The notes: generated from the letters alone by a model not told the origin. 64,000 nt of DNA from Endozoicomonas acroporae (GCF_002864045.1 NZ_PJPV01000136.1:1-64000), one strand, 5' to 3'. Numbered from the stretch's first letter, positions 1-8,254 are shown. Numbers and translations are program-made.

Positions 1-147
1 CTGAATTGCCTGACTTTTTTCTGTATGGCAGCACCCATAATCGATCCGACGACGATGATTTAGTAAGGATCAATTTTAGTCGATAAATTGTGCGGGTGAG
101 TTTTTATTGCCTCCTCTGTATGCTATGTGGCGGTGGAGCTCCAGGAT

Positions 148-1191
148 TCAACGGGAATTGCTGGCAATGTGCTTCATCGCTGCGCCGCAATGCCTGCATT
201 TGAATTGCGGACGAATCACGGGTTCTACTGCTTTGACCATGACGTGTAAAACCAGTTGTACCAGTGATAATTGTTTTTTTGCGTTGCTGTGTAAAAATCC
301 ATAATCCCGCGATCGTCGAAATCGCCTGGGTAATACATGTTTCAGTACCAGCCACAGGAAGTCTTCTCCTGGCAGGGTTCGCGTCTCTTTTTTGCCGGTT
401 TCACTGTTGAGGTAAGAGAAGGTCACCTTTCCCCGTTTGCTGGCCAGGATGTTGTTGTCGCTGATCACGCCCCGGTACAGATACCGGGATAGATATTCAA
501 GTGCCGGTAATCCTTTGCCCACCCGTTTGCAATTGACGGCCGACTCTTTGGGCAGCCTTGTTTTCAGGCTCGGTGATAGTAGTCCCTGTTCGTCCAGGGC
601 GCGAAGGAGTCCGGTTCGAAAGACCATGGCCAGGTTCTTGCCATTGAAAAGATAGTGACCTGTGAGTTTGCGCCACTCTTTTCGTCGAGTATTGATTCCG
701 CCACCGGGCACGACAAAGTGTATATGGGGATGGTAATCCAGCCGTCGGTTGTGGGTGTGCAGGACGCCGGTCATTCCCAGGTCAGCATCCAGTTTTTTGC
801 TATTGGCTCCAAACTGTTTCAGGGTATCAGCCGCTGTTCTGAACAGTAAATCGTACACCTGTCGTTGATGTTGCCAAGCCAGAGCCCGCAGTTGCGCTGG
901 TAAGGTGAAGGTCACCATAAAGTATTCAACGGGCAACAGTTTCTGTCTTTGCCGTTGCAACCATTCGCTGGTATCGGTGTTCTGACAGCGATTGCAGTGA
1001 CGATGTCCACAGGACAATGGTTTTTGCTCCCGGAATTGGCAGCCGTTGCATTCCAGCAGCGTCATGCCTGAAGCCGGGGTTCGACAACCCCGTATGGCGT
1101 TGAGCGCTTTGAGTTGGCTGGGTAGAAGACGTTGACTGTATTTCTCCAGGAAACGGTCGGCATATTGATCGGCTATATCGGAGAGGTTCAT
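148..1191 (-). CDS. IS91-type rolling-circle transposase, copy 1
   Basis: Single-strand HUH transposase of 347 residues. The N-terminal zinc-binding region shows CNGC, then CGHRHCNRC. The HUH metal site is HPHIHF near residue 158, and the tyrosine region is YLSRYLYR near residue 237. This is the IS91/IS801 family plan, expected to nick a single strand and move by rolling circle. It is about 96% identical in protein to a second copy at 4938-5990. The last four residues (SNSR) are not native: they are encoded by the terminal repeat of another IS that begins exactly where the two copies diverge (position 163/164), so this copy is slightly truncated at its C-terminus. Activity is unknown. Confidence 0.9.
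   Translation of the reverse strand: MNLSDIADQYADRFLEKYSQRLLPSQLKALNAIRGCRTPASGMTLLECNGCQFREQKPLSCGHRHCNRCQNTDTSEWLQRQRQKLLPVEYFMVTFTLPAQLRALAWQHQRQVYDLLFRTAADTLKQFGANSKKLDADLGMTGVLHTHNRRLDYHPHIHFVVPGGGINTRRKEWRKLTGHYLFNGKNLAMVFRTGLLRALDEQGLLSPSLKTRLPKESAVNCKRVGKGLPALEYLSRYLYRGVISDNNILASKRGKVTFSYLNSETGKKETRTLPGEDFLWLVLKHVLPRRFRRSRDYGFLHSNAKKQLSLVQLVLHVMVKAVEPVIRPQFKCRHCGAAMKHIASNSR
152..163 (-). repeat. Terminal repeat of CAGCAATTCCCG-type IS, abutting IS91 copy 1
   Basis: The + strand reads CGGGAATTGCTG, the reverse complement of the CAGCAATTCCCG end also found at 6111, 6406 and 8003-8014. It stops exactly where homology between the two IS91 copies starts. The rest of bases 1-151 contain no gene I can support. 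They may be the end of that second element. Confidence 0.6.
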
Positions 1192-1219
1192 TGGTCGTCT
1201 CCTTTCAAATCCAGCTCAT
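164..1219 (-). mobile_element. IS91-family element, copy 1 (shared segment)
   Basis: This segment aligns without gaps to 4963-6018 (constant offset of 4799) and both ends are abrupt. It holds the transposase and about 28 bp upstream of its start codon. No terminal inverted repeats are visible, as expected for IS91. Together with copy 2 it brackets the cargo at 1220-4962. Confidence 0.8.
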
Positions 1220-1312
1220 ATAAGCCGCGCCCAAGTGGTACAGATATCAGGAAGTATTGGAAATGGTGGGGTGGCTGGAATGAACGGTATTTTTTGCCGC
1301 GTTAGCGGCTTG

Positions 1313-1390
1313 GTTCAACAAGTGCGTGGTGTCGCCAGCAAGCTGGCTGGGACGCCGCTTGCGGAAGCGCCCCACACGCATGCGTTATAC
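1313..1390 (+). other. attC-like recombination site candidate
   Basis: A GTTCAAC box (fits RYYYAAC) at 1313-1319 is followed by TGCGTGG and, about 50 bases later, by a near-complementary CCACACGCA and a GTTATAC box at 1384-1390. Two smaller hairpins lie between them. An ORF starts 13 bases after the last box, as in integron cassettes. The right box does not fully fit GTTRRRY and no integron integrase is in the window, so this is only a candidate. Confidence 0.3.
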
Positions 1391-1403
1391 ACATGAGCAA
1401 AAT

Positions 1404-1904
1404 ATGAACATAGAAAATATTTCAAAGCAGTTATCAAAAATACAAAATCCAAATAACTGGTCAAAAGAAATTGCTCACCTTTCATCAGAAGAAAAATCCC
1501 AATGTGTTGCGCTAGCTGAGCCTTTATGGGTTGAGAGAATGATCAGTAATGGGTATCTGCTTGTTCATCCAGATATTGCAAAAGAGCTTAAGCAGAATGA
1601 ATGGAAGCCAAATCAACTTCACAGGAAAATGATATGGGCAAGTGTTCTCGTATCGATTGATGGTGAAACAAGCAAAGAACAATTCCAAGATATAAAAAAG
1701 AGATTGAAGAAAAAGTATGGTTTCGCTTGATGGGAAGATGTTTATAAAAGGTTAAAATCAACTTATGCAGCTAAAGATAGAATACGTAAAAACCAAAGTG
1801 AGATCGGGCCTGGATTAGCAATGATGGCTTCGAAGAGCACAGTTGTGTCATATGCACTTTATGAAGAAAAAAATGAAGCATTGAAAATGATTCCAAAAAT
1901 ATGA
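1404..1904 (+). pseudogene. Cassette-like ORF of unknown function with in-frame TGA
   Basis: I do not recognise this protein. The natural start is probably ATG 1404 (MNIENISKQLSKIQ), since codons before it read through the attC-like hairpin. The frame runs 108 residues to TGA at 1728-1730 and then continues in the same frame, with the same lysine-rich soluble composition, for 57 more codons (WEDVYKRLKSTY onward) to TGA at 1902-1904. The simplest reading is one gene of about 165 residues with a CGA-to-TGA or TGG-to-TGA change. It is AT-rich compared with its surroundings, as small cassette or island genes often are. The shorter 108-residue product could still be made. Confidence 0.5.
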
Positions 1905-2028
1905 GCCTGAAGCACTGAGTCAACATGCGTATAAATCGGGTGGCCGGAGGATTCTAACCTCCAGCCCCCCACCCCACGTAGCGTGCGGGTTCGCACTACG
2001 CGATTCACCGAGGATGGTGAAACCTGAT

Positions 2029-2349
2029 CTATAAGTCTTTCAGTGAAACAAGTCCAAGGTTTGCAAGAAAGCTGTCGTTCAATGACTGCTGCACTGCAAA
2101 GGTTTTGGCTAACCGGTAATACCCTTTGCTACTGGCTGCGATCGAGGCGGCTTTGATATGGTCAACGCCTAACTTGATCAGATTTATATAACGGGTTTTC
2201 GGCTTACGTCACTGCTTGATAAAACAGCAACGGATGCGCCGACGTATCCATTGGTCCAGTCGCGGTATGGGGCGGTAATATTCGGTTATCCTAAAATAAC
2301 CCATCCAGCCCCTGATATATTTGGCAAGCTTTCGTAGTCGGTAATCCAT
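2029..2349 (-). pseudogene. Group II intron reverse transcriptase/maturase, C-terminal remnant
   Basis: Read on the minus strand, this encodes the thumb and maturase end of a group II intron protein: LRKLAKYIRGWMGYF, then RLDQWIRRRIR, then KTRY, then SKGYYRLAKTFAV, ending in NLGLVSLKDL. A TGA replaces the tryptophan usually found between the QWIRRR and KTRY motifs. The reverse-transcriptase palm is missing upstream. It is a dead fragment, in the opposite orientation to the two other intron pieces nearby. Confidence 0.8.
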
Positions 2350-2354
2350 TGACA

Positions 2355-2376
2355 CTCCCCAGCTGCGGCTGGGGAG
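2355..2376. repeat. Perfect 9-bp inverted repeat hairpin
   Basis: CTCCCCAGC, loop TGCG, GCTGGGGAG. It lies at the breakpoint between two oppositely oriented group II intron remnants and could be a mobile-element end or a terminator stem. There is no T-tract on either side. Confidence 0.5.
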
Positions 2377-2482
2377 TTTGAGGATTTTTGCTTAAAGCGA
2401 TGCAGGCCCTTTTGTGACCAGCGGATTCTCTTCCCTGTGAAGGTAAAACTCAGTAGCCCGGCTTCAGTGGCCTTTCACAACC

Positions 2483-2674
2483 TTGCTTTTAGTGGGGTTT
2501 GCTGTCAGCGATAGTCGGCGTTCAGCCAAACTGACAGCGACCGTCAAACAACTGCGCCGTCGAACGAGAGGCCATCCGATCTTACAGGTCATTACAGAGC
2601 TAAGAAAATCCCTGCTTGGCTGGGTGCTGCTATATCTATCATCAAAATGGTATATAATTGATACCTATATATAA
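2483..2674 (+). pseudogene. Second group II intron RT fragment
   Basis: In the + frame the residues KQLRRRTRGHPILQ, then ITELRKSLLGWVLLY match the thumb region of group II intron reverse transcriptases (family pattern LRRRTRG...ELN..LRGW.GYF). Nothing recognisable lies before or after, so about 35 codons survive. The sequence differs from the minus-strand fragment next to it, so it comes from a second intron. The first 18 or so residues of the open frame are probably not native. Confidence 0.55.
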
Positions 2675-2693
2675 GTTCAGGTGTCAAAAACAC

Positions 2694-2951
2694 GTGTTTG
2701 AATATGATCAAAATAAAAGTATGGCTAATTTTGACAAGCATGGAATTGACTTCGATGAAGCTCAAAACTTATGGGAGGATGAGTCAAAAATTGTCTTTCC
2801 TGCAAGTCTTGCAGGAGAAGAACGATTCCTCATGATTGCACGGTATAAAGGTAAACACTGGACAGCAGTTTACACGCTACGAGGAGATAACATCAGGGTT
2901 ATTTCAGTTCGTCGTTCCAGAACAAAGGAGATTACTTGCTATGAAAACTGA
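2694..2951 (+). CDS. brnT: BrnT-family toxin (DUF497)
   Basis: Toxin of a type II toxin-antitoxin pair; the family is a RelE-fold ribonuclease that arrests translation. About 85 residues. It shows the family start FEYDQNKSMANFDKHGIDF, the middle FLMIARYKGKHWTAVYTLRG and the end IRVISVRRSRTKE. I chose GTG 2694 because it gives the usual BrnT beginning just before the conserved (F/W)D-x-x-K segment; an open frame continues upstream to 2658. The stop overlaps the antitoxin start by 11 bases, so the two are probably translationally coupled. It appears intact. Confidence 0.85.
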   Translation: MFEYDQNKSMANFDKHGIDFDEAQNLWEDESKIVFPASLAGEERFLMIARYKGKHWTAVYTLRGDNIRVISVRRSRTKEITCYEN

Positions 2952-3171
2952 AGATTTCGACAAAGCCTTTGATGAAGGCAGCGATAAAATTGATGATGTA
3001 GTTCAGTGGGATAAAGGCCATCGGCCTGACCTTGATACAAAGCGTGTTAACATTGACTTCCCAATATGGATGATCAATGCCCTTGATAGAGAAGCAGCCA
3101 GGCTAGGGGTTGCTAGGCAAGCAATAGTAAAAACATGGATGGCTGAAAAATTAGATCAAACCCGGCGGTAA
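2941..3171 (+). CDS. brnA: BrnA-family antitoxin
   Basis: Antitoxin partner of BrnT, 76 residues. The N-terminal part is acidic (FDEGSDKIDD), as expected for the toxin-binding segment. The C-terminal half is a ribbon-helix-helix DNA-binding domain: KRVNIDFPIWMINALDREA, then GVARQAIVKTWMAEKLD. The gene order toxin then antitoxin with an 11-base overlap is standard for brnTA, and the antitoxin normally represses the shared promoter. The start is ATG 2941; a longer frame back to 2836 lies inside brnT and is ignored. Both genes look intact although neighbouring cargo is decayed, which fits addiction-type maintenance. Confidence 0.85.
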   Translation: MKTEDFDKAFDEGSDKIDDVVQWDKGHRPDLDTKRVNIDFPIWMINALDREAARLGVARQAIVKTWMAEKLDQTRR

Positions 3172-3408
3172 GAAGCAGCATAACGAATACTGACACAGGG
3201 GCAGTTCTGCGTGCCCGCAATGCAGAAGACCGAAAATTGCTCCTGCATTTTCGGCATACGGGCTATCCATAGCCCTATCAGCAGACGGCATACGACTGCA
3301 TGGATGCAGGAGCTAGAGTAACGCAGGAGCAGTTACCGCGTAGGTGGTCTCTGGCCACTGAAGGCCAGAACAAATCGTGGAAAGTAATCATCGGGGAAGT
3401 GATTTCGG

Positions 3409-3808
3409 ATGGCATCTGTTAGACAACTGTCGTTGTCTCTGGATACACCAGAGGGTGAACCGGAGGGAGACCCGATTGAACCACTCTTCACTGTAAAAAA
3501 GCATCTTTTGTTCATCTTTGATGTTGCGGGTACTGGACAGGAATAATCTGGTACGTGCACTGAAACAGGTTCAACATAATAAAGGAGCCGCAGGTATCGA
3601 TGGCATGACCGTTGATGAACTTCCAGACTTCCTGAAACAACACTGGCCAAAGATTCGGCAGCAACTGGCAGAAGGAGCCTACCAACCCAGGCCCGTGCTG
3701 CGGGTGGAAATCCCAAAACCGGATGGCCGCAAACGCAAGCTGGGTATTCCTACCGTACTTGACCGACTGATACAGCAGACTATTGCCCAGATTATGCAGG
3801 AAGAGTGA
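3409..3808 (+). pseudogene. Group II intron reverse transcriptase, N-terminal remnant
   Basis: The first piece (from ATG 3409, MASVRQLSLSL...GEPEGDPIEPL) and the second (LMLRVLDRNNLVRALKQV, NKGAAGIDGMTVDELPDFL, VEIPKPDGRKRKLGIPTVLDRLIQQ) are in different frames, so there is a frameshift near 3500-3520. The second piece covers RT blocks 0-2. It ends abruptly at TGA 3806-3808, before the catalytic YADD region, so no active enzyme can be made. The preceding 3172-3408 contains several hairpins and may be part of the intron RNA, but I could not assign intron domains. Confidence 0.8.
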
Positions 3809-4176
3809 GACAGCAAATTCCATAGGTTGAGTGGTAGTCCGACACTAACTCAAGCATTGCCGAATAGATATTTCAAGAACCTCGGGCTGCCAGAATTGGC
3901 GGCAAGATGAATACAGAGTAGATTTGAAACACCGTGCTACGTGATCCGTATGGCCGGTGTTGTGGGAGGAGCAGAGTTGTGAGACTCTGCCCTATCCCGA
4001 TTATGTTCACCGACGCAGGCCGCATTGCGCAACTTGTTCTTTGATACTGTTCTTTAATCTTGTTTGTGTCGAGACCTCGATTATTTTGCCGCTTCATATC
4101 GAACAGCCCTATCGTGTATACGCCCCCCTTTTTAGCCTATTTTTTAACAGAGTCTATGTTTCTGACATGCAAGAAA

Positions 4177-4216
4177 AAACCCGGCTCAGACGGAGGTGGC
4201 ACTCCTAACCGGGTTT
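4177..4216. terminator. Hairpin with AAACCCGG/CCGGGTTT stem
   Basis: AAACCCGG at 4177-4184 pairs with CCGGGTTT at 4209-4216, with a 24-base loop, after a run of A. It could act as a terminator ahead of the replication-type gene at 4273. The flanking 3873-4176 shows no gene I can support. Confidence 0.4.
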
Positions 4217-4272
4217 CTCTCGAATCAACGAGCCGTCACTCAGCGAGTAATGGCTCAGGGGATAGTATAGCC

Positions 4273-4665
4273 ATGATTTCGTTCGCGTACACAATCGGAG
4301 TGATGAGATTGTTGAGGGTGAAAATACTTACCGATGAGATGGCAAGCCTACTGCCAACTCAACGGCTGCTGCTGATTGTTTTGGCCACATTTGCCAACAG
4401 TGAAGGTGAGTGCTGGCCCAGTCAGAAAATCCTTGGTGATATGGTTGGCATAACCCGGCACTGAGTCAGTGAATGCTTGAAAAAACTTGAACAGGAACAG
4501 TTTATCGAAAGCATGTTCCGGCAAAATGCGACCGGCACTAAAACAAAAGCCTACCGAATGCTGTTCGAGCCCTTTGTCTTCAAACAAGTCACGGAAGATC
4601 ACTACAACTGCTTCGGCCAGCGGATCGACGATCCTCGCATGATCGATACTTCCTGGGCAGAATAG
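4273..4665 (+). pseudogene. Winged-helix (replication-protein-like) gene with in-frame TGA
   Basis: The frame from ATG 4273 encodes a helix-turn-helix domain of the kind found in plasmid or phage replication proteins: LPTQRLLLIVLATFANSEG, then CWPSQKILGDMVGITR, then VSECLKKLEQEQFI. TGA at 4462-4464 interrupts the recognition helix region, and the same frame continues to 4665 (about 130 residues overall). The codon before the stop is CAC and after it GTC; a CGA ancestor would give arginine. No initiator domain follows and no iterons were seen, so an active replicon is unlikely here. Confidence 0.55.
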
Positions 4666-4937
4666 CAAACATAAAAAAACGAATAAGGATAGATTGCGCC
4701 CAGCCGCAATCTTATCCTGTTGTTGCACAAGCCTGGGTTGAATTCTGGCGAGGAAGGTCTATTGAAGTTTACTTTTCTGGCGGATCTTGAAACAGAGCGT
4801 TTTTGCTTAACGCTATTTATTCAGGATGAGTGTCTCCCGACCACTGCATTACGGTAGTCTGGGGTATGTCATATCTGTCTGGCTGAGCTTACTTTTTCTC
4901 CCTGTTTGTGAATGGCGGTATTTGTTGCTGTGGCAAC

Positions 4938-5990
4938 TCAGGTCGGTTTCAGGAAGCTGAACGCAATGTGCTTCATCGCTGCGCCGCAATGCCTGCATGT
5001 GAATTGCGGACGAATCACGGGTTCTACTGCTTTGACCATGACGTGTAAAACCAGTTGCACCAGTGATAATTGTTTTTTGGCGTTGCTGTGTAAAAATCCA
5101 TAATCCCGCGATCGTCGAAATCGCCTGGGTAATACATGTTTCAGTACCAGCCACAGGAAGTCTTCTCCTGGCAGGGTTCGCGTCTCCTTTTTGCCGGTTT
5201 CACTGTTGAGGTAAGAGAAGGTCACCTTTCCCCGTTTGCTGGCCAGGATATTGTTATCGCTGATCACGCCCCGGTACAGATACCGGGATAGATATTCAAG
5301 TGCTGGTAATCCTTTGCCCACCCGTTTGCAATTGACGACCCACTCTTTGGGCAGCCTTGTTTTCAGGCTTAGTGATAGTAGTCCCTGTTCGTCCAGGGCG
5401 CGAAGGAGTCTGGCTCGAAAGACCATGGACAGACTCTTGCCATTGAAAAGATAGTGACCGGTGAGTTTGCGCCACTCTTTTCGTCGGGTATTGATGCCAC
5501 CACCGAGCACTACAAAATGTATATGGGGATGGTAATCCAGCCGTCGGCTGTGGGTGTGCAGGACGCCGGTCATTCCCAGGTCAGCATCCAGTTTTTTGTC
5601 ATTGGCTCCAAACTGTTTCAGGTTATCAGCCGCTGTTCTGAACAGTAAATCGTACACCTGTCGTTGATGTTGCCAAGCCAGAGCCCGCAGTTGCGCTGGT
5701 AAGGTGAAGGTCACCATAAAGTATTCAACGGGCAACAGTTTCTGTCTTTGCCGTTGCAACCATTCGCTGGTATCGGTGTTCTGACAGCGATTGCAGTGTC
5801 GATGTCCACAGGACAATGGTTTTTGTTCCTGGAATTGGCAGCCGTTGCATTCCAGCAGCGTCATGCCTGAAGCCGGGGTTCGACAACCCCGTATGGCGTT
5901 GAGCGCCTTGAGTTGGCTGGGTAGAAAACGTTGACTGTATTTCTCCAGGAAATGGTCTGCATATTGATCGGCTATATCGGAGAGGTTCAT
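4938..5990 (-). CDS. IS91-type rolling-circle transposase, copy 2
   Basis: 350 residues with the same plan as the copy at 148-1191: zinc-binding CNGC and CGHRHCNRC, HUH site HPHIHF, tyrosine region YLSRYLYR. About 15 substitutions separate the two proteins, for example VVLGGG after the HUH motif where copy 1 has VVPGGG. The C-terminus here is AFSFLKPT, different from copy 1, and homology at DNA level stops at 4963. Which of the two ends is native cannot be told from the window. Confidence 0.9.
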   Translation of the reverse strand: MNLSDIADQYADHFLEKYSQRFLPSQLKALNAIRGCRTPASGMTLLECNGCQFQEQKPLSCGHRHCNRCQNTDTSEWLQRQRQKLLPVEYFMVTFTLPAQLRALAWQHQRQVYDLLFRTAADNLKQFGANDKKLDADLGMTGVLHTHSRRLDYHPHIHFVVLGGGINTRRKEWRKLTGHYLFNGKSLSMVFRARLLRALDEQGLLSLSLKTRLPKEWVVNCKRVGKGLPALEYLSRYLYRGVISDNNILASKRGKVTFSYLNSETGKKETRTLPGEDFLWLVLKHVLPRRFRRSRDYGFLHSNAKKQLSLVQLVLHVMVKAVEPVIRPQFTCRHCGAAMKHIAFSFLKPT

Positions 5991-6018
5991 TGGTCGTCTC
6001 CTTTCAAATCCAGCTCAT
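4963..6018 (-). mobile_element. IS91-family element, copy 2 (shared segment)
   Basis: A 1056-bp segment colinear with 164-1219. Divergence is abrupt on both sides (CTCAT|CAATC here against CTCAT|ATAAG in copy 1). Same orientation as copy 1, so the pair forms a direct repeat about 4.8 kb apart, which could support recombination or one-ended mobilisation of the DNA between. Confidence 0.8.
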
Positions 6019-6110
6019 CAATCAGATGATTAATAATCCTGCGGGTATTCAGTTGGGTGGTTTCGGTTAACCGGGAGATGGCTGTGGTTTTTGGGCACAT
6101 GTGCCCGAGC

Positions 6111-6173
6111 CAGCAATTCCCGACAACCATACGCCTTAAGTCGTATAACATTGTATTATCCAAGCATAATATA
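6111..6173 (+). repeat. Solo copy of the CAGCAATTCCCG-type IS left end
   Basis: About 63 bases match the left end of the element at 6406 with roughly 80% identity (shared cores CAGCAATTCCCG and TTGTATTATCCAAGCA). No transposase follows directly. It is preceded by a perfect palindrome, GGGCACATGTGCCC, at 6093-6106. Probably the end of a second, older copy. Confidence 0.6.
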
Positions 6174-6267
6174 TACGCGAAGGCCGACTTTTGACATCAC
6201 ATAAGGCATGACTACACCTTAACCAACCTGCCCTCTAAAACAGATTGCTTAATAGCCGGTGACAGTC

Positions 6268-6405
6268 ATGCCTGAAGAAGAGTTTATCATTAATGTCTTT
6301 TGTCTGATTGATGATTTATTCCAAAAGCTTTTTCCCACACCTATACGTACTCGTGGCTATGAGCCCAAGCTCAGTGATAGCGAGGTTATTACCATTGAAA
6401 TAGTG
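6268..6405 (+). pseudogene. N-terminal fragment of a DDE transposase
   Basis: 46 codons from ATG 6268 (EEFIINVFCLIDDLFQKLFP, then PKLSDSEVITIEIV) resemble the beginning of IS982-like DDE transposases. The frame is cut at codon GTG 6403-6405, immediately before the terminal repeat of the next IS at 6406. It is not the same element as the IS982 copy at 8865-9856. The rest of the gene is missing from the other side of the insertion, so a deletion or recombination followed. Confidence 0.55.
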
Positions 6406-8014
6406 CAGCAATTCCCGGCAACTATACGTCTTGGGTAGTATAATATTGTATTATCCAAGCAGAATATTTATGGATGAAATACCCCACTCCGTATGAAGAC
6501 AGAGTTCCTGATTACTTTGTAGACACACCGAACACTGAAAACACAAGAATACTGAGAGGCTAAGTTGTATCCACCATAAGCGTTTTCAGGCTGATACTCT
6601 TACCCACAGTTATTGCTGTTAACAGTTCGGTCCATGAGCCGATAATAAACCAGTCAAACAGCCCCCTTATCCCATGCCAGAGCGATTTTTTTGATTTCGA
6701 TACCGACAACGCTTTTTGGAAAAGAGGGCAGGCAAGCTGCTCTATCTGATCAATGAGAAAAGCGGTAAATGTCAAGCTGGCAAAGTTTGTCGCCAGATGC
6801 ATCTCTCCGTGCCCGTAATTGTGTTCCAGGTTGTACCCTTGTGTTTTCAGTGTGTTAAACGTTTCGTTCTCAATTTTCCACTTGGCGCGTGCTCCTCGCA
6901 TGACTTTGGTCACGTTTTCAAGGGTAATGTAAATATCAGTAACCCAAGTGTTGGTGTATTTCTTTCCTTTGGGACTGATTTCTACGTACTCAAGGTAGTT
7001 GACCAATATCTCTTTATGAGACTTATTGATGGGAACTCCATTGACGAACCGGAACCAGTGTCGATAGCCATCTTCGTCGGTATACCCATGGCGAACAACA
7101 TTGTTCGCTATGTCCAGCTCATCCACTTCTTCATAAAGTGATAGGTGACTGGTGTCCTTCGCAACCATGATGAAGCTGTAGTTATAGGATTTAACCAGCT
7201 TTATCGTGGGTCCATCGGAGTATAAATCGTCAAAGTTGAGCACCAGTTTCAGGTGCGGGTGCTCTCTGGCAATGTTCGCCAGAAGTCTTTTGAGAGCTGT
7301 TTGCTCACAGTCGTTTTTTGAGGCATCTACCTGCTGAATGATGGGTTCCGGCATCAAAGGTAGTACTTCCTTCTTACCCGGTTTAACCAGACAGCAAGCC
7401 AGCAACTGATGGTAGTACTGGGGATTTTTGCTATCCGGTTTTTTCACACAGCACTCAGGGCAATGGATGGTTCCAGAAGCAAAATGCCCTGTTCCATCAA
7501 TAGGAGCGAGATAACCTTCCTCAAAATACTCAAATTGTTTGAGTCAGCCGGAGCGCTGAACATAGGCAAACAAAATGGTAAAAAACTTCCGAAAATAGCG
7601 GGCCTCAATGGGGTCAAGCAGTTCACGAAGGCGCGAATCACTGGGAACTTGCTCAACACCATAAAGGGATTTCAGGTTATGGAGCTTATCAGCATCATTC
7701 AGGCAGTCTTGGTCAAACTTAAGCAACGATGGATATTTCAGATGCATGACAGCAAGACCGCACATGACGGCATCATGCAGAGAGATTTTCGCATGGTTGT
7801 TTTTTGGTCAAAAATCCGGAATCTTTGCAGCTTCTTTCGAGACCAGCGAGATCAATTTTTCAGCAAGCGCTTTATTCTTTGATAGAGGCACAATAACACG
7901 ACAGTAATAGTATATATGCCAAATAATATACTAAAAGTCTGCGATTGCAGGAATAGCTACTTTCCCTCTAACCCTTGATATCATTGATGGTAATCAATTT
8001 ATCGGGAATTGCTG
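6406..8014 (-). mobile_element. DDE insertion sequence with CAGCAATTCCCG inverted ends
   Basis: The left end CAGCAATTCCCG (6406-6417) and right end CGGGAATTGCTG (8003-8014) are inverted repeats about 1.6 kb apart, with one transposase between them. Left of it is a broken transposase and right of it a broken antitoxin. No target duplication is visible and the two flanks belong to different genes, so this is not a simple insertion product. Confidence 0.75.
6560..7891 (-). pseudogene. DDE transposase (IS4/ISNCY-like) with two in-frame TGA codons
   Basis: From GTG 7891 (MPLSKNKALAEKLISLV) one frame runs 443 codons to 6560, broken only by TGA at codon 28 (7808-7810) and codon 116 (7544-7546). Segments seen: HDAVMCGLAVMHLKYPSLL, then APIDGTGHFASG (probable first catalytic Asp), a zinc-like CPECC, then VLNFDDLYSDGPT, and the C-terminal ARAKWKIENETFNTLKTQG with the catalytic Glu. 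Both stops could come from CGA arginine codons by C-to-T change. The downstream 295 codons from 7447 form the longest open part but lack the first catalytic region, so transposition from this copy is unlikely. Confidence 0.75.
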
Positions 8015-8082
8015 ACAATCGGTTCTTCCAAGTCCAAGTTAGCCGCATTCTTTTTTACGAAGCTGATCGGTTCAATTCTCAT
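7999..8082 (-). pseudogene. Phd/YefM-type antitoxin, truncated by IS
   Basis: After a strong AGGAGG ribosome site, ATG 8082 opens MRIEPISFVKKNAANLDLEEP, the start of a Phd/YefM-family antitoxin. After codon 22 the reading passes into the IS right end and stops, giving a foreign tail SNSR. Only the N-terminal quarter remains. A likely promoter (TATATATGGACTATATT-like AT-rich tract) precedes it. No partner toxin is adjacent. Confidence 0.65.
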
Positions 8083-8254
8083 CACTCTGCCTCCTGTTTA
8101 TGGCCTAAATATAGTCCATATATAGATCTTTTACTATCGGGTGTGGCTGGTCACTCTTGTCGGCTTTTACGGTTTTGATCATCGGCATTGTACTGGCCGT
8201 GCTGTGCATTATGAGGGTGCGATGGCGCTCTGTGCTTTGAAGAACCGGTAACCT

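Noticed and set aside
1..147. Gene at the left edge
   Set aside because: No frame there has family features; the only signal is the IS end at 152-163.
3333..3823. Minus-strand open frames across the RT remnant
   Set aside because: The plus strand encodes recognisable reverse-transcriptase motifs; the opposite frames have no family features.
4060..4272. N-terminal extension of the replication-type gene
   Set aside because: Codons before ATG 4273 run through a terminator-like hairpin and do not resemble the winged-helix family.
1728..7810. TGA recoded as an amino acid (for example Trp or Sec)
   Set aside because: Intact core genes in the window use TGA as their normal stop (for example slt, ycjX and the ABC ATPase), there is no SECIS-like hairpin, and the affected genes are otherwise mobile-element debris.
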